A stretch of 64,000 bases of DNA from Ustilaginoidea virens (Eukaryota; Ascomycota; Sordariomycetes; Hypocreales; Clavicipitaceae), in assembly GCF_000687475.1 (NCBI RefSeq), contig NC_057318.1, positions 5,394,001 through 5,458,000 on the forward strand, written 5' to 3'. Position numbers and translations under genes: made by a program. Under the pieces are notes generated by a model. It saw only the letters and a program-made list of their open reading frames with translations, searched no databases and was not told the origin of the DNA. Positions 25,498-37,298 of the stretch are shown in pieces (position 1 is the stretch's first letter; the number at the start of each line of letters is the position of its first letter).

Positions 25498-25886
25498 TCG
25501 CGGGGGGACTCTTGGGACGGCCGCTGATGCTGATGGGGGGGGGGGGGGAGCTACTTTCGCCCGTCTCACTTCAGCGGCTTCTTGCTGCTCAGTCTCCGAT
25601 CCATGCTGATTTGCCTGGGATTATATACACTGGCGACGGACCTACGAGTAGCCACGCAGCCCCGTCAACCACACAAGCATCAGCATCAAGTGAGAGAGGC
25701 CCAGATATGACTGAGGTTTGGTGCCAGCTCTTCCGAGTCAGTCAGTCAGTCTCTGGATAAACTTGAAGAAGAAAGAAAAAAAGACGTAGAAGACCGTCGA
25801 AAAAGCTGATGCAGATCCGATCCGCAGGACGCATGTCGTCGTATTCCTCATCCCGTCCCCCCTCGCCCCCCCCCCCCTTCACTCCC

Positions 25887-26399
25887 TCACTCCTTCTGCT
25901 GTGCGGATGCCTGGGCCTGGGCCTGGGCCTTGGGGCGAAGCGTGGCTCTTTTCTGCCGTGGCGCATCGACCGGGTATCGTCTGCGGTTGCCGCAGGTTTT
26001 GCACTCAACCACAAGCATGTCCGCCCACGGCTTACGGGCGCCCTTGCTCGCATTCTCGACCGTGGAGCGACAAGTCCTACCGGGCACCAACAAGGTGTCG
26101 CAGAGCTTGCAAACCGTCCTCTTGAGAGGCGGGCTCTGACGGATCTGCGCCTTGAGGGAAACGGATTTCATGGTGGTGATGGCCAGCCTGGACAGGTTTC
26201 CGAGGGCCTTGCGCTGACTGCCGTCGTTCGCAGCAGCAGGGTGAGCCTTGTCCGCTGGTGCTTGTCCCGCCGAGGCGGCATTTTCGAGAGCGTCCGCGTC
26301 CGCGCGACGGGACAGGTAAGTCGCCGCCTGGTAAAGATAGGAAGCTCTGGAATAGATGGCTCGGTTTTGGACTCCAGCATGCCCTTTCGCCTTGGCCAT
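25887..26399 (-). CDS. RPR2: RNase P subunit Rpr2/Rpp21/Snm1 family
   Basis: Predicted protein subunit of nuclear RNase P (tRNA 5' maturation) and/or RNase MRP. A single minus-strand exon encodes 170 residues. The N-terminal helix region (NRAIYSRASYLYQAATYL) matches the family, and the zinc ribbon is intact: CKLC, a further Cys in PGRTC, and CKTC, about residues 95-140. The C-terminus is basic and Ala/Gln-rich. The ATG giving MAKAKG was chosen because family members begin this way; an ATG eight codons upstream is in frame and also possible. It is divergent from SUB2 across 555 bases. Confidence 0.85.
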   Translation of the reverse strand: MAKAKGHAGVQNRAIYSRASYLYQAATYLSRRADADALENAASAGQAPADKAHPAAANDGSQRKALGNLSRLAITTMKSVSLKAQIRQSPPLKRTVCKLCDTLLVPGRTCRSTVENASKGARKPWADMLVVECKTCGNRRRYPVDAPRQKRATLRPKAQAQAQASAQQKE

Positions 26400-26470
26400 G
26401 TCTTCCACCCAGCGATGCCGCAAGTTTGCAGGAATGAAACCAAGGCAAGCAGAAGCAAGGAAAGAATCTG

Positions 26471-26518
26471 CCTAGGTACCTGCGCACCTACTTCCTGGTA
26501 CCTAGGTTACCGTGCGCA
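26471..26518. promoter_or_regulatory. Double inverted repeat in the RPR2-SUB2 divergent promoter
   Basis: CCTAGGTACC (26471-26480) and its exact reverse complement GGTACCTAGG (26497-26506) are separated by 16 bases. Interleaved with them, TGCGCAC (26481-26487) pairs with GTGCGCA (26512-26518). The block lies about 70 bases upstream of the RPR2 ATG. Confidence 0.55.
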
Positions 26519-26954
26519 GCGTCCCCCCACACGGTGGGAAACCTGGACATCACGTGGTCTCCCGGGCACGGACCAGCACCAGCGACAAGGCAGCCGTCTT
26601 TCTTCTCCCTTTGGCCAGGTGGACTCGGGCCAGCCTCACAACTTGGCATTGTTCCAGCACGTTTGGAGCCGACATCATCCTTCTATCGCGTCTTGCCTCC
26701 TTGTTCAACGTGATTGCCCGCGTTTGTCAGGCCGCTGGCGCTTGGAAACCGATCGAAAGCTTCTCCTTGGTGCTGTATCAGCGACCGCCTCAGCTATACC
26801 TACACATTTGGATTAGCTTTCGCACGCAGCAACAACGCCTTCTTTTTTTCTTTTTTTTTTTCTTCTTCTTGCCTTCCTCTCCCTCTCTCTTCCTGTCGCA
26901 GCAGCATAAACAACAAAAAAGTTTTGCGCATCCTGGGCAACGCCGTACGCCAAA

Positions 26955-29244
26955 ATGTCTCACGAAGAAGATCTTATCGACTACTCCGATGAGGAGATTG
27001 GCGCCAACGAGACCGCCGCCGCCGGTTCCAACGGCAAGAAGGGCGAGCTCGCTGTGTCCAACGACGTCGACAAGAAAGGCAGCTATGTTGGTATCCATTC
27101 CACCGGTTTCCGCGACTTCCTCTTGAAGCCTGAGCTTCTTCGCGCCATTGGCGACTGTGGTTTCGAGCATCCATCGGAGGGTTAGTCCTGAAAGTCCTAA
27201 TAATAATACCCTGAGTCATCAATCCCCTCCCTCCAACACCATCAAGCGTCCGTCCGTCCTCGCAACGAAAAACAATTGCGCACATGATGTTTCTCCCTTT
27301 CGAAGAAGGGTGTCACCACCTCATTCGGGATTTCCTTGTGATGTCTTTTTCTTCTTCTTCTTTTTTTTTTCCCCCTCTTCTTGACACGCCGACAAGCCGC
27401 TGGTTTCCTCGGATGGTTTCAGATGATCAGCACATGGCCCGTCCTGGAGACGAACGTGCGGATCTTCTGGGTGCAGGGATTCATCAAATGGGCTGTTCGC
27501 ATTGAATGAAACCCAGACACGGCGAGAATTTGGCATGGAACTCAAGGCCGACACGCCTCTGCATCCCGATCCAAAAAAAAAAAAAAAAAGAAGAAGAAGA
27601 AGAAGAAGAAGAAAAAGAAAAAAAGACATCACGTCGATGACTTTGGTCAGCACAAGGACCTCTCATGCGAGGAGTTTGCGATGGCAAGCAACGGCTTGAA
27701 CGTTCAAAAATCGACAATGATACGCTGCGCTCGATTCTCACCGTGGCAAATGTGGCAAATGTTTATCAAATCCCACATGTCGACTCTCTCTCTTCCTCTT
27801 TTCAGACGATGGATGGACGGACGGACGGACGGACTCACTCTTGACCCATGTGCATCTATCATTCGTTACCTCTTGAAGATACCAAAGATCTAACATCCGC
27901 TCGATCGGCAGTCCAACAAACCTGCATCCCCCAAGCTCTTCTTGGCGGTGACATCATCTGCCAGGCCAAGTCTGGTTTGGGCAAGACTGCTGTTTTCGTC
28001 CTCGCCACTCTGCAACAGGTTGAGCCTGTAAATGGAGAGGTTTCGGTTGTGGTCATGTGCCACACCAGAGAGCTGGCTTACCAGATTCGCGATGAGTACA
28101 ACCGTTTCAGCAAATACATGCCCGACATCAAGACGGGCGTGTTTTACGGCGGTACTCCCATCAAGACAGATGTGGAGACCCTCAAGAACAAGGAAACCTG
28201 CCCTCACATCATAGTCGGTACTCCTGGTCGTCTCAAGGCACTTGTTCGCGACAAGGCCCTTCGCCTGGGCAGCGTTCGCATTTTTGTTTTGGACGAGTGC
28301 GACAAAATGCTGGATCAACCTGGTAAGCATTCCCCGCGTTTTCTCTCTCTCTTTTTCGTCTTTCTTCTCTTATATATATATATATATATATACATAGTCA
28401 TACCAGGCAGGAATGAGAAGCACTAACTGTTTCAGACATGCGCACTGACGTTCAGGAGGTCTTCCGCGTGACTCCTACCCAGAAGCAGGTCATGATGTTC
28501 TCCGCTACGCTCTCTGATGCTATCAAGCCCATCTGCAGAAAGTTCATGCAGAACCCTACTGAGCACTATGTCGACGAGGACACCAAGCTCACCCTTCACG
28601 GTCTCCAGCAGTACTTTATCAAACTGCTGGAAAAGGAGAAGAACAGAAAACTCAATGAGCTTCTGGACGACCTTCAGTTCAACCAGGTCATCATTTTCGT
28701 CAGGAGCACGGCTCGTGCGACAGAACTGGACAAGCTGTTGCGCGAGTGCAACTTTCCCTCCATTGCCGTACACTCCGGTGTTAGCCAGGAGGAACGGTAA
28801 GCGACCTTTGGCGTTTGATTCCTGCCGACGCGTTGACGGGGAACGGAACTAACCTCCTTGCAGTATCAAACGTTACAAGGAGTTCAAGGAGTTCAAGAAG
28901 AGAATCTGCGTGGCTACGGACGTTTTTGGTCGCGGCATTGATATTGAGCGCATCAACCTGGCCATTAACTACGATCTCCCTGCCGATGCCGACTCATATC
29001 TCCACCGTGTAGGTCGCGCTGGACGTTTCGGTACCAAGGGTCTGGCCATTTCGTTTGTCAGCTCGGACCAGGATCAGGAGGTTCTCAGGGAGATTGAAAA
29101 GCGGTTTGAAGTTGCGCTGCCGTAAGTATCCCTGGCCGTGATTTTTTTTTTTTTTTTGTTTAAACGGTTGTTGCATGGACTAATCACGGGTATAGTGAGT
29201 TCCCCAAGGAGGGTGTTGATGCCAGCACCTACATGGCTTCTTAA
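26955..29244 (+). CDS. SUB2: ATP-dependent RNA helicase Sub2/UAP56
   Basis: DECD-box helicase acting in spliceosome assembly and, with the TREX complex, in nuclear mRNA export. Five exons (26955-27180, 27912-28322, 28436-28796, 28864-29121, 29196-29244) give 434 residues, the normal length. Visible motifs are the acidic N-terminus [13 protein letters not shown], motif I AKSGLGKT (about 94-101), TPGR, DECD (about 203-206), SAT, and the C-terminal [10 protein letters not shown] block. The protein ends in an [11 protein letters not shown] tail typical of the family. Intron 1 is 731 nt, far longer than the others (113, 67 and 74 nt), and interrupts the conserved HPSE-VQQ join after the first base of the Val codon. 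Intron 2 contains a (TA)n run. Confidence 0.96.
27338..27632 (+). other. Foldback structure inside SUB2 intron 1
   Basis: GTGATGTC at 27338-27345 begins a left arm followed by CTT repeats and T runs. The right arm is 17 A (27573-27589), GAA repeats, A-rich DNA and then GACATCAC (27625-27632), the exact reverse complement of the left end. The loop is roughly 200 nt. Pairing of the repetitive part can slip; the eight unique end bases fix the register. Confidence 0.6.
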
Positions 29245-31120
29245 AGTGGGCTTGGGAGTCGAGACGGGCGTCCAGAACATTGACGAGGGCTTGGCTGAAC
29301 TGGGGGAAATGACAATGTAAAGGCGAGGACGGTTCAGAGACAAACGTCTTCCTCCATCAAGGCGCATGGGGCAAAAACGGACGTAATGTGTGTGTGATTT
29401 CGAGTTACCTTGTATTCAATGGGATTGACAATTAAAAAAAAAACCACGCCCTGGGCCCCAAGGTGGGCCGTGGTGAGCGAGAGGAAATAAAGGCATCGCC
29501 GGCAACAACCGCTGGTTTCGTGTATGGCTATGGTGAGGTTGTGCTTGCTGGGCAATTGGTGATAATCTATTGCGGGCGTGTTCCTCGAGACGTTGGGGGG
29601 GGGGATTGTCGACGTCTCCGGACTTGTGAACTTGTGGTGAGGGAATTTCTGGCGGTCCGACCAGACACCTGTCTGTTGGTTTGTCCTCCCTTGCCCCAAG
29701 GAGTCTGGTCTGGCTTGTTGCCTGCCAAATGTTGAGCGAGGCTGGGTGAGTCACATTGAGGGAGATGCGGCGGGCCGGAGAGACCAGCACCGCAGTTGAC
29801 AGTCCGCCACACTCCGCCACCAGACCGAGGCAGTGCCAGGCCAGACCGCTTGGGATCTCACCATCCCCGTACGGAAATTTGGACGAGGGGAGACTTTGGT
29901 ATGGATAAGAGCCGTCACGCTGTAAAAGTCCCGGTTTTTTTTTTGGGCGCTTTTTTTTTTCTTTCTTTTTTTTTTCCTTTTCTTTTTTTTTTTTTTGCGT
30001 ACTTGCAGTTCCCGGCAGACAAACAGCGTTGTTTAGGCTGAAGCAAACTTAACCACCTCATGATGGCCTCTGGCATGCCTGAGGCTCCCAACGAAAGTCG
30101 GCCCCTGCAAGCATTGACAATATCTCTTTCTGGACTAGTCAGCACGGAGCGCTTGTACTGAGTACTTACTCCCAGTGGCAATGTCGTCCCCGAGCAACCC
30201 AAGAACCATACCCCAGAGTCCGTTGGCTTGTTTCGCGTGGGTTTTGATAGCGCCAGACGCAGATAAGCAACTCTGATTGACTAGTTGTACATCTTCAACA
30301 AGGTTGTTCTCAAGCCAGCAGGTACAGAGTGAGACGAACGTGGAAGAACAAATGATGCGCATCAAAAAGACGACTGGAGCCTGGAGCCTGGAGCCTGCTT
30401 GCTACCTTGCACGCTTGGGCCAAGACGCTGGCCAGCCCTTTGGGGGATAAACCTCGGCTGGTTCAACTTCTGGTCAAGGTACGAGTACATTTGCGGCCCC
30501 TGGCACAGGAATACGGCGGTCGCCTGTCTCGACGGCATGGCCGTCAACACGAGGTCCAATCATCGATCGCCAAAATCGAGCTGGGCTTTTGCATGCACGC
30601 CAAGATTGGTAATATGTGGCGGGGGCACAGTCACCGTTGATGCCTGGCCGCGCAGGCATCAATGATGCAAAGGGGAGGGGGGAATGCACACAGGTCGTAC
30701 TCCCGTACCTGCTACCCCCCCCCATTCCAGAGTTCTGAGTCATTCCGGTGTCAGGAACCTTGGGGGCTTATGGTGCTAGTAAGCTTGGAACTTCGTCAGG
30801 TACTTGGTACCCGGAACCTGTTCTGCGCGTGCAAGCATGCCTCATTGGCCAGGTCCAGTCTCACCCTACCAAGAGCTGGAGACCCTCCCTTCGCCGCAGT
30901 CTCCCCCCCTCTCCTTGTGCCGTGGAGCGACCGAGAACTGGAGGTCGTTCAAAAACCTCGACGACTTCTCGCGGCCTCTCCGTCTTTCCCACATCGAACC
31001 CCAACGTCAAGATGAAGTTCGATTACGCCCTGTAAACGTACCAGCGACTCTTCGCAGTCTGCTCTGGTCTCTCTCCACTCCACGGCGCACTATTACTCTG
31101 GGTTTTCCGGATTTTCACGT
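29245..31120. other. Intergenic region downstream of SUB2
   Basis: No gene is supported. It holds T-rich tracts (29933-29996), GCCTGGA repeats near 30376-30396, and GGTACTTGGTACC-like palindromic words near 30800. A plus-strand open frame at 30407-30640 has no recognised similarity. Confidence 0.5.
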
Positions 31121-31129
31121 CCCCTTTGT

Positions 31130-31168
<39 letters not shown>

Positions 31169-32524
31169 CTCCGGGTTGTTGTTGTTGTTTCTCATCCTCT
31201 TTGTCGGCAACGCAACGCTTCCCACGGATTCGCCCTCCACCGTCTCATCCTCTTTCTGTCCTTCTTCCTCGTCGCGGCGACATTTACTTGTACCCTGCGG
31301 CAAATCCTCGAGGACGAAACACGAGACGACGACGTCTTTAATCATCTAGCAGTGTACAGCACAAACATCGCACACACGGCGCACACGCCCCCTTACTCAT
31401 TGCACCGAGTTCGCCGCCCTCATCACCTTGCTGTCATTCGATCCCATCATTGCACCCTGTCAGCTTTTCTCAGCTTTTCTTCCCGGGTTTTTTTTTTTTT
31501 TTTCTCGCCACTTCTCTTGGCCGAGGCGCTGCTCTCGTTCTGTTTCCCATTCGGGACTGGAGGCTTAGGCTCCAAGACTTCAGGCTTCTTGAGCCACTTC
31601 GAACCCGCGGCCCACGCCTGCTGCTAGTCACGACCTCCACAGCCTCGCCGCTCCGAAGTCGCCAGCTGGCTCCCACCTGGTCCGCGCGGCAACACTCGGT
31701 CGCCACCTCGCCCCACCCCAACCAACCAATTCACGCTCGACGAGTCACAACCACTCACCCCATACCCACACCACCCATCGCCACCAAGGCTGTGATTTTC
31801 TTCCCTCTTGACGCCTCGCCTCGTCAGGCTACGTTGACAAGAGTCATATCACCGACCGCGTCCTGACCGCGTCCTCATATACTTCGCCCACCCAGCTGCA
31901 CTCACACACGCACACACACACACACACAGAGCCCGTATCCCCCCTGGTTCCTGCATCTCGTCCACGTCTGCCGCTAGCCAAAGAAAAGTCCGCGACACGA
32001 CTTTACGTTACCAGCTGGACGGGTCGAGTGCATCACCTGCGGGAAGGGTTTTTCTTCGTCTTCGGCTCGCCACATCCGGATCGCATCTCCCCACTCCCTT
32101 TCACCTTCGGCCTCCCAACCCACCGATGGTAGTCATCGTTTAGAAAGGACTACTGTCACCCTGAGCACCGAGTCGCTTGTGAAACGTTTGTCGCAATGCC
32201 TCTTGCAAGCCATATTCTTACCACTCCAGTCGCCGTCTCTGCTTCGCCCACCGGTCTGATCCTCGTGGTAAAGTTGGCTATTCGCGCTCTTGTCTAAAGC
32301 GCTTTTCCTTCCCACGCCGGATCATAGCTTCCGACTGACAGTCAGTAATGCTGTTTGCTTGGAGCTAACTCACTTGACACGGTATCTCCTTGTACCACCG
32401 GTGACCCGAGCATCTCCGTCGGCTGGCTTAGCCTGACGGCGACTGGAACCTGAAACGACACTGGCTTGAGCATCGAATACTCAAGCCAGCGCGAAAAAAT
32501 CTCCACCATTTTCTTTACTGCAAG
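31121..32524. other. Pyrimidine-rich upstream region of the cyclin gene
   Basis: Contains a 33-base T run (31136-31168), a (CA)n patch near 31905-31926 and long C/T-rich DNA. It is probably the promoter and 5' leader of the downstream cyclin gene; small open frames here could act as upstream ORFs but none is individually supported. Confidence 0.5.
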
Positions 32525-34757
32525 ATGCATCACGATGCCAACAGCTCGCCCGCCTTCCTTGCCTCCTCCGCCACTTCCACCACTTCTCAGTATGCTCCAT
32601 ATAACTCAGCTATAAGCCATGCGGCATCTGTTTCGACGGTCTCTCTGTGGTCCGATGCCGCTTCTCAGTCATCGGACGACACCATGTCAACGAGCACGTC
32701 TGACTCTGACTCATGCGATGCTTACTGTATCTCGAAGGAGGCTGCCACCACGGCTCAGAATGTCGTCAACTATCGGCGGGCTCGTCTGCACCACCGCGAG
32801 CTGGACGTTGTTCCCGCCGAGCTGCGCCGAAACCCTAGGCGCACCGCTCCTGGTTCCCACGGGAGCCGCGGAGGCTGCCCTCCTGCTTTGGTGCGACAGT
32901 CAGATCGCAAAGTAAACTTTGTCGACAGTCTGGTCGGTAGGTTGCGGCTGGTTTAGCCTCCCCCCTCCCCCCGCCCGCGTAGCTGCTGCGGCGTAAATGC
33001 TTACTCTTGTCCCGCTTGCAGATTCTTCCACTCAAATCGTCGAAGCGATTTGGCCCCTATCCTCGGCCGTGTGCCGCAACGAGCTCGGCAGCAAAGCTGT
33101 CTTGCCTCTGCGCACCTTCATCCAGGAGACCTTGCGCCGCTCCCGCACCAGCTACTCCACGCTCCAGGTCGCGTTGTATTATCTCATCCTCATTAAACCC
33201 CACGTTCCGAAACATAATTTTACCACAGAACAGCCAGAAGACCGTCACGGCGATCGTGCACTTCAGTGTGGGCGCCGCATGTTTCTTGCTGCACTGATCC
33301 TGGCCTCGAAATACCTTCAAGACCGAAACTACTCCGCCCGAGCCTGGAGCAAAATCTCGGGTCTCAACACCCAGGAAGTCAACCAGAATGAGATTGCCTT
33401 TCTCCTCGCGGTCAACTGGAAATTGCACATCACGGACGACGTGTTCCAGCGATGGTCCGAGATAGTGCTCAAGTACACTCCTCCAGCACCGCCGACCCCT
33501 GGCGTTGCTTCCCAGAACTATGCCCAGCAGTCTGCCGAATGGAGGCAGCTCATTCTGAAGCTTGAACCGGACCTGACCAACATCGAAGGCCTCTTGGTCC
33601 AATCCCCGCGCAGTGCCACAGGCAGTGATTTGTGCGCTCTCTCGCCTCGAAGCATCCTCAACCTTGCTCAAGAGCGTCGCCACGTGTCCACTGGTGAAGT
33701 CACGAGCTTCATGTCGGGGATGAAGCGGTATGGCGCACCGTCAGTTCTGGACACAGTCCCCAACCCCGTTGGAACCCCCGGCCGTCTGGCCCCCGCCCTA
33801 GGCCTTCTACCTACCCCTCGTCTTACCCCGCAGACCAGCGGATTTTGCACTCCTGCCGTGAGTGCCACATCCCAAATGTTCGGAAAAGGTAGTGCCATGG
33901 GCCTGGCGATGGGCCATGTAGGCACCGTCAGCGCTACCCATGCGTCTCTGGATCGCCATCCTTGCTCTGTTTCTAGCTCGCCACCGGGTACCTGCCCGGC
34001 TCGCCGATCTTCGCTCGCCACGTCCGTCTCAACGGCGTCGTCCCCCGAGTCAATGGTTTCAGATTCGTCTCGTTCATCCTCCATTTCCTCTGCCTCGAGC
34101 CTCGCTAGCGCGACCCTCTACAGCAACATGAGCCGCTGTAGTGTGCCGTCGCGATTTCGAGTGACGAAGCTTTGGAACGACAGGATGAGCCTGAAGCCGT
34201 CCGTTCCCTCGGTTCCTGAGGACTATGACGAGCAATGTATTTCCCTGTCTCCTGAGTCGTACATTGAGTCTGAAACCAACAACAAGCTCGAGGGTTTGAC
34301 CATGGAAACGCCCTTGGCCAGACGCCGGTACCACCACCACCACCACCACCATCCCCACCACCGAGGCGAAGAAGCGACGCGGGACCCGGCATCCGATGCT
34401 GCCAGGGCTCTCCAGGACCTTCACAAGCATGACCTCTCGGGCGATTCAACGCCCACGGGTGTGAGCGGACGCAAGCGAGGCCGCACAGCGTCCGTCGACC
34501 ATGGCCTGCAGGAAAACGTACGCGAGATACTGGCGGGCTGCTACGATTTTTCCCAAGAGTCATGGACCGATGACTTGATTCGTTCCCATGGCATCAGCTC
34601 AGGACACCACGCGCACCTGCCCACCCAGTCGGTCTCGGGGCGCACCGCCAAGCGAGTCTGTTGCTCGGCAGAGGCTGCTACCAGCTACCAAGCTGGCAGC
34701 GTTCACCCGGCCATCAGCCTCCGCGGGCGCGGAATATGGGACAGCATTCTTAACTGA
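32525..34757 (+). CDS. Pho80/Pcl-type cyclin
   Basis: Predicted regulatory partner of a Pho85-type cyclin-dependent kinase. Two exons, 32525-32936 and 33022-34757, encode 715 residues; the intron (donor GTAGGT) splits an Asp codon. The cyclin box starts just after the join at about residue 140 and includes TLQVALYYLILIKPH, RRMFLAALILASKYLQDRNYSARAWSK-like text and a LNTQEVNQNEIAFLL helix, the pattern of Pcl cyclins. The 137 residues before it are Ser/Thr-rich. The C-terminal 400 residues are low complexity, with many Ser-Pro and Thr-Pro sites and a His-rich run near residue 575. Yeast Pcl proteins are about 230-280 residues, so this is an extended filamentous-fungal form. Which yeast Pcl it corresponds to is not clear. 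Confidence 0.85.
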
Positions 34758-36048
34758 GGACGCGTCTCAAGCAAGACTGTCCACAAAAGCACTGCCCATC
34801 TTATCCCGCATCCCGCGCATTGGGAAGGATACTGCATGGTGTGTCTTGGAGCAAGTCTTGTGCGTGTGTGTGTGCGAAGCGGACTCGAAAATCCGGTTTC
34901 GCCATGGCTTTCGCGCTGCAACATCATTCATTCACTTACACCCTAGCTTCTCTTTTTGATTGACTGTTGAGGGGATGGGAAGGGTGGCTCGGAAGGCCCG
35001 CAAGCCTGGCCGAGCTCACTGTCTGTCATCTCGTCGTTCTTTTGGAGCGTGTAGATGGTGTCCGTCGGGCATCCTCTTGTTTTCCTTTTTCGTCTCGTCT
35101 TTTCTTTTAACTTTGAAAAAAGCACAACCTTAATTTACCAACCATCATCATTTAGGTAACCCCCGAAGGCGTAGGGTAAGGGACGGGAGAGGCTCATGAT
35201 TTCCTATGGTACTCGACGTCCTTTGTTTCAGTAGCGGGAAAGCGGCAGGATGGGGGCGACGGGCGTGGTTGGCAAAGCTGGGTTTGTACAATAGAAAGAC
35301 TCGTGTACGTTGGCTGGCTTGACGGCTTATGGCGCTTGCTCCCTCGGACCCGCGGGTCCGTGGCTCATTCCGCGACGGACATGACAAGGGCCAGGCGGTC
35401 AGACGCTGCCTCAAGCCAGGGGGATACTGGCTAGGTACCTAAGGTAGCCCAATCTACATGAGTCAGCACCTGCGCACTGCTCCGTACCTAGGTACCTAGG
35501 TATGTATCTACCTCCTAGGCATCGCTCCCAAAGTGACATGAGTGAGTTGATGGTTTCCAACCGCCCTGCGTAGTCCCTGTGTAGTCCCCAGCGGTGATGA
35601 TTCTGCCACGCGGGCCAGCGGGTTGCTCGAACCGCGTGACAGGTGGCCAGATGGGTCTGGGACTCGGCAAGCCCGCGCGGGGCCAGCCACGGGATGGATG
35701 GATGGATGCCTCACTCTGTGCTGGGGTGCTGGGGGCACACATCTATCTGCCCTTTTGATGGAAGCTGGGCCAGCGGCTTTGGTGAGTCATAGCCGGGGGG
35801 AGGGGGGCGTCGCGTACCTCGTTTTGTGATTAGTAGGTGGGAGGGGGGCTGTACGTTGTACATACTCGTTGCTACGGAAAACTACGGATACTACGGGAGT
35901 TGCTCATGCGCACACAGCCCGACTGGGACTAAGAACCTTATAGTCGAAAGAGTTCCCGAGACCGCCGTTCCAATGACTCAACACAGGTCTTGCGACGGCG
36001 GCGCGTGCACATGATGGGGGGGGGGGGGGGGGGGGGGAGAGCCTCGAA
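34758..36048. other. Intergenic region between the cyclin and the F-box-like gene
   Basis: No gene is supported. A palindromic patch (35432-35516) contains CTAGGTACCTAAGG and tandem CCTAGGTA units. GGATG repeats lie near 35695, and a 22-base G run (36016-36037) sits just past the stop codon of the minus-strand gene. Confidence 0.55.
35482..35517. promoter_or_regulatory. Tandem CCTAGGTA palindromic words
   Basis: CCGTACCTAGGTACCTAGGT followed by ATGTATCTACCTCC. It is one of the clearest copies of a word family that recurs in intergenic DNA across this window. Function unknown. Confidence 0.45.
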
Positions 36049-37298
36049 TCAAAACCTGCCGCACGCCGCCGCCACGTGGTTGCTGCGATCAAACTGCGCG
36101 TCCGCGTTCAACGCGTCCGCCGTGCGTCGCAAAACGTCCTTGACTGCCGGGGGGTCGCCCCCCCACTCGATCCTCCTGTCCAGATGGACCAGCCGCTTGC
36201 GCACCACGTCTTCTGGCAGGCCGGTCAGGGCCCAGCGGCTGACCAGGCAGTTGATGACGAGCGCGTCCGGCTCCTCGGCGAACACGACGGCGTTGTCGAG
36301 GCACTGCAGCTTGACTTCCCAGCTGGCCAGGTTTGCGTCGTGGCTGCCCAGGCGGACGCCCCCGCGGGTGAGCCAGAAGAGACGGCGTCTGCTCTCTTGG
36401 TCCCACGGGCCGGTGACGAGCTGCACTGGTAGCCGCACCATGGGGTGGACGTCTTGCGTTCCCCAACGACTCGCTTGCTCGGCCTGGAAGGCGGGCCACC
36501 CGGCGGCTCGCTCGTAATCCGCTTCAAAGCAAGCCCGGGCGTCGAGGTGCGAGCACTCGCCGAGGAGCATCTGGCAGTGCAAGTCTTGCGCGTCTTGCGC
36601 GTATTGCGCGTCTTGTGCGCAACACGGGACGCTATGCTGGTAGCATCTACCGCGTCCATGCCTGTCTGTCCAGGATTGCTGTGCTTGCAGGATGAAGTCA
36701 ATCTTTACCCAGGGTTGCTCCAACAGGGCAGACTAGTATTGAAGAAGGAGGTTTTGCAAGTTAGGCCTTGAGCTCGTAGACGGGGACGAGTCGAACATTA
36801 AGGGGGGGACAAGAGGAAAAAAAGGAAAAAAAAGGAAAAAGAGAGAAAAAGGAGGGGGGGGGGGCCGTGTCGTGCCTGAAACGCGACGTCACCTTGATAC
36901 CGAGCCATATCGCGGCGGTTGGCCGGCTGACACTGGCGCTGCAGCCGAAGGATGCCAAACCATTTGTCCCACGTGTCGTGAAAGGCCATGACGAACAAGC
37001 GGAGCAAGGTGGCCTTTGCCGAAAGCTTGGAGCCTATGATGGGGCTCGAGCGAGGAAGCGCGAGGTTGGCAGAGTACAGGAGGATCATCTCGAGCAGCTC
37101 TGTCGGCAGATTCTCCAGGGCAGGTCGGTGTCGAGCGAGGAGGCGGCTGGCTCGCACCGAGGCCAGGGACCTCCGTCTCTTCTTGGGGGAGAGAACGCCT
37201 TCAGGGTCCGTGGCTGGGGTTGGCCAGGACGGTGATTTGCGCTTGCCCGTGACGTGGACGGGCGTCGGGCTCATCTTGCCAGGAGGTCGGATCGCCAC
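36049..37298 (-). CDS. F-box-like hypothetical protein (join uncertain)
   Basis: Two coding blocks on the minus strand appear to form one gene. The 5' block (from 37298 to about 36893) has a basic start with a KRK/KKRRR nuclear-type patch, then an F-box-like segment (LENLPTELLEMILLYSANL) at about residues 60-85. The 3' block (36732-36049) begins ALLEQPWVKIDFILQAQQ and ends with a well-conserved-looking 228-residue region. Fungal F-box proteins of this layout exist, but I do not recognise an orthologue. The best donor (GTGACG at 36892) leaves phase 1 while the best acceptor (TACTAG ending at 36733) requires phase 0, so the simple join is out of frame. A missed exon, another splice site or a real frameshift would explain this. 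An alternative start lies eight codons downstream. Confidence 0.55.

Noticed and set aside
27450..27530. Possible snoRNA in SUB2 intron 1 (CTGGGT...ACCCAG hairpin followed by ACA)
   Set aside because: Only one short stem and an ambiguous ACA are visible. There is no second hairpin with an H box, and no convincing C/D pair.
31563..31590. Reverse-strand GGGTTCGAA resembling a tRNA T-loop
   Set aside because: The flanking bases do not pair as a T stem and no other tRNA arms are present.
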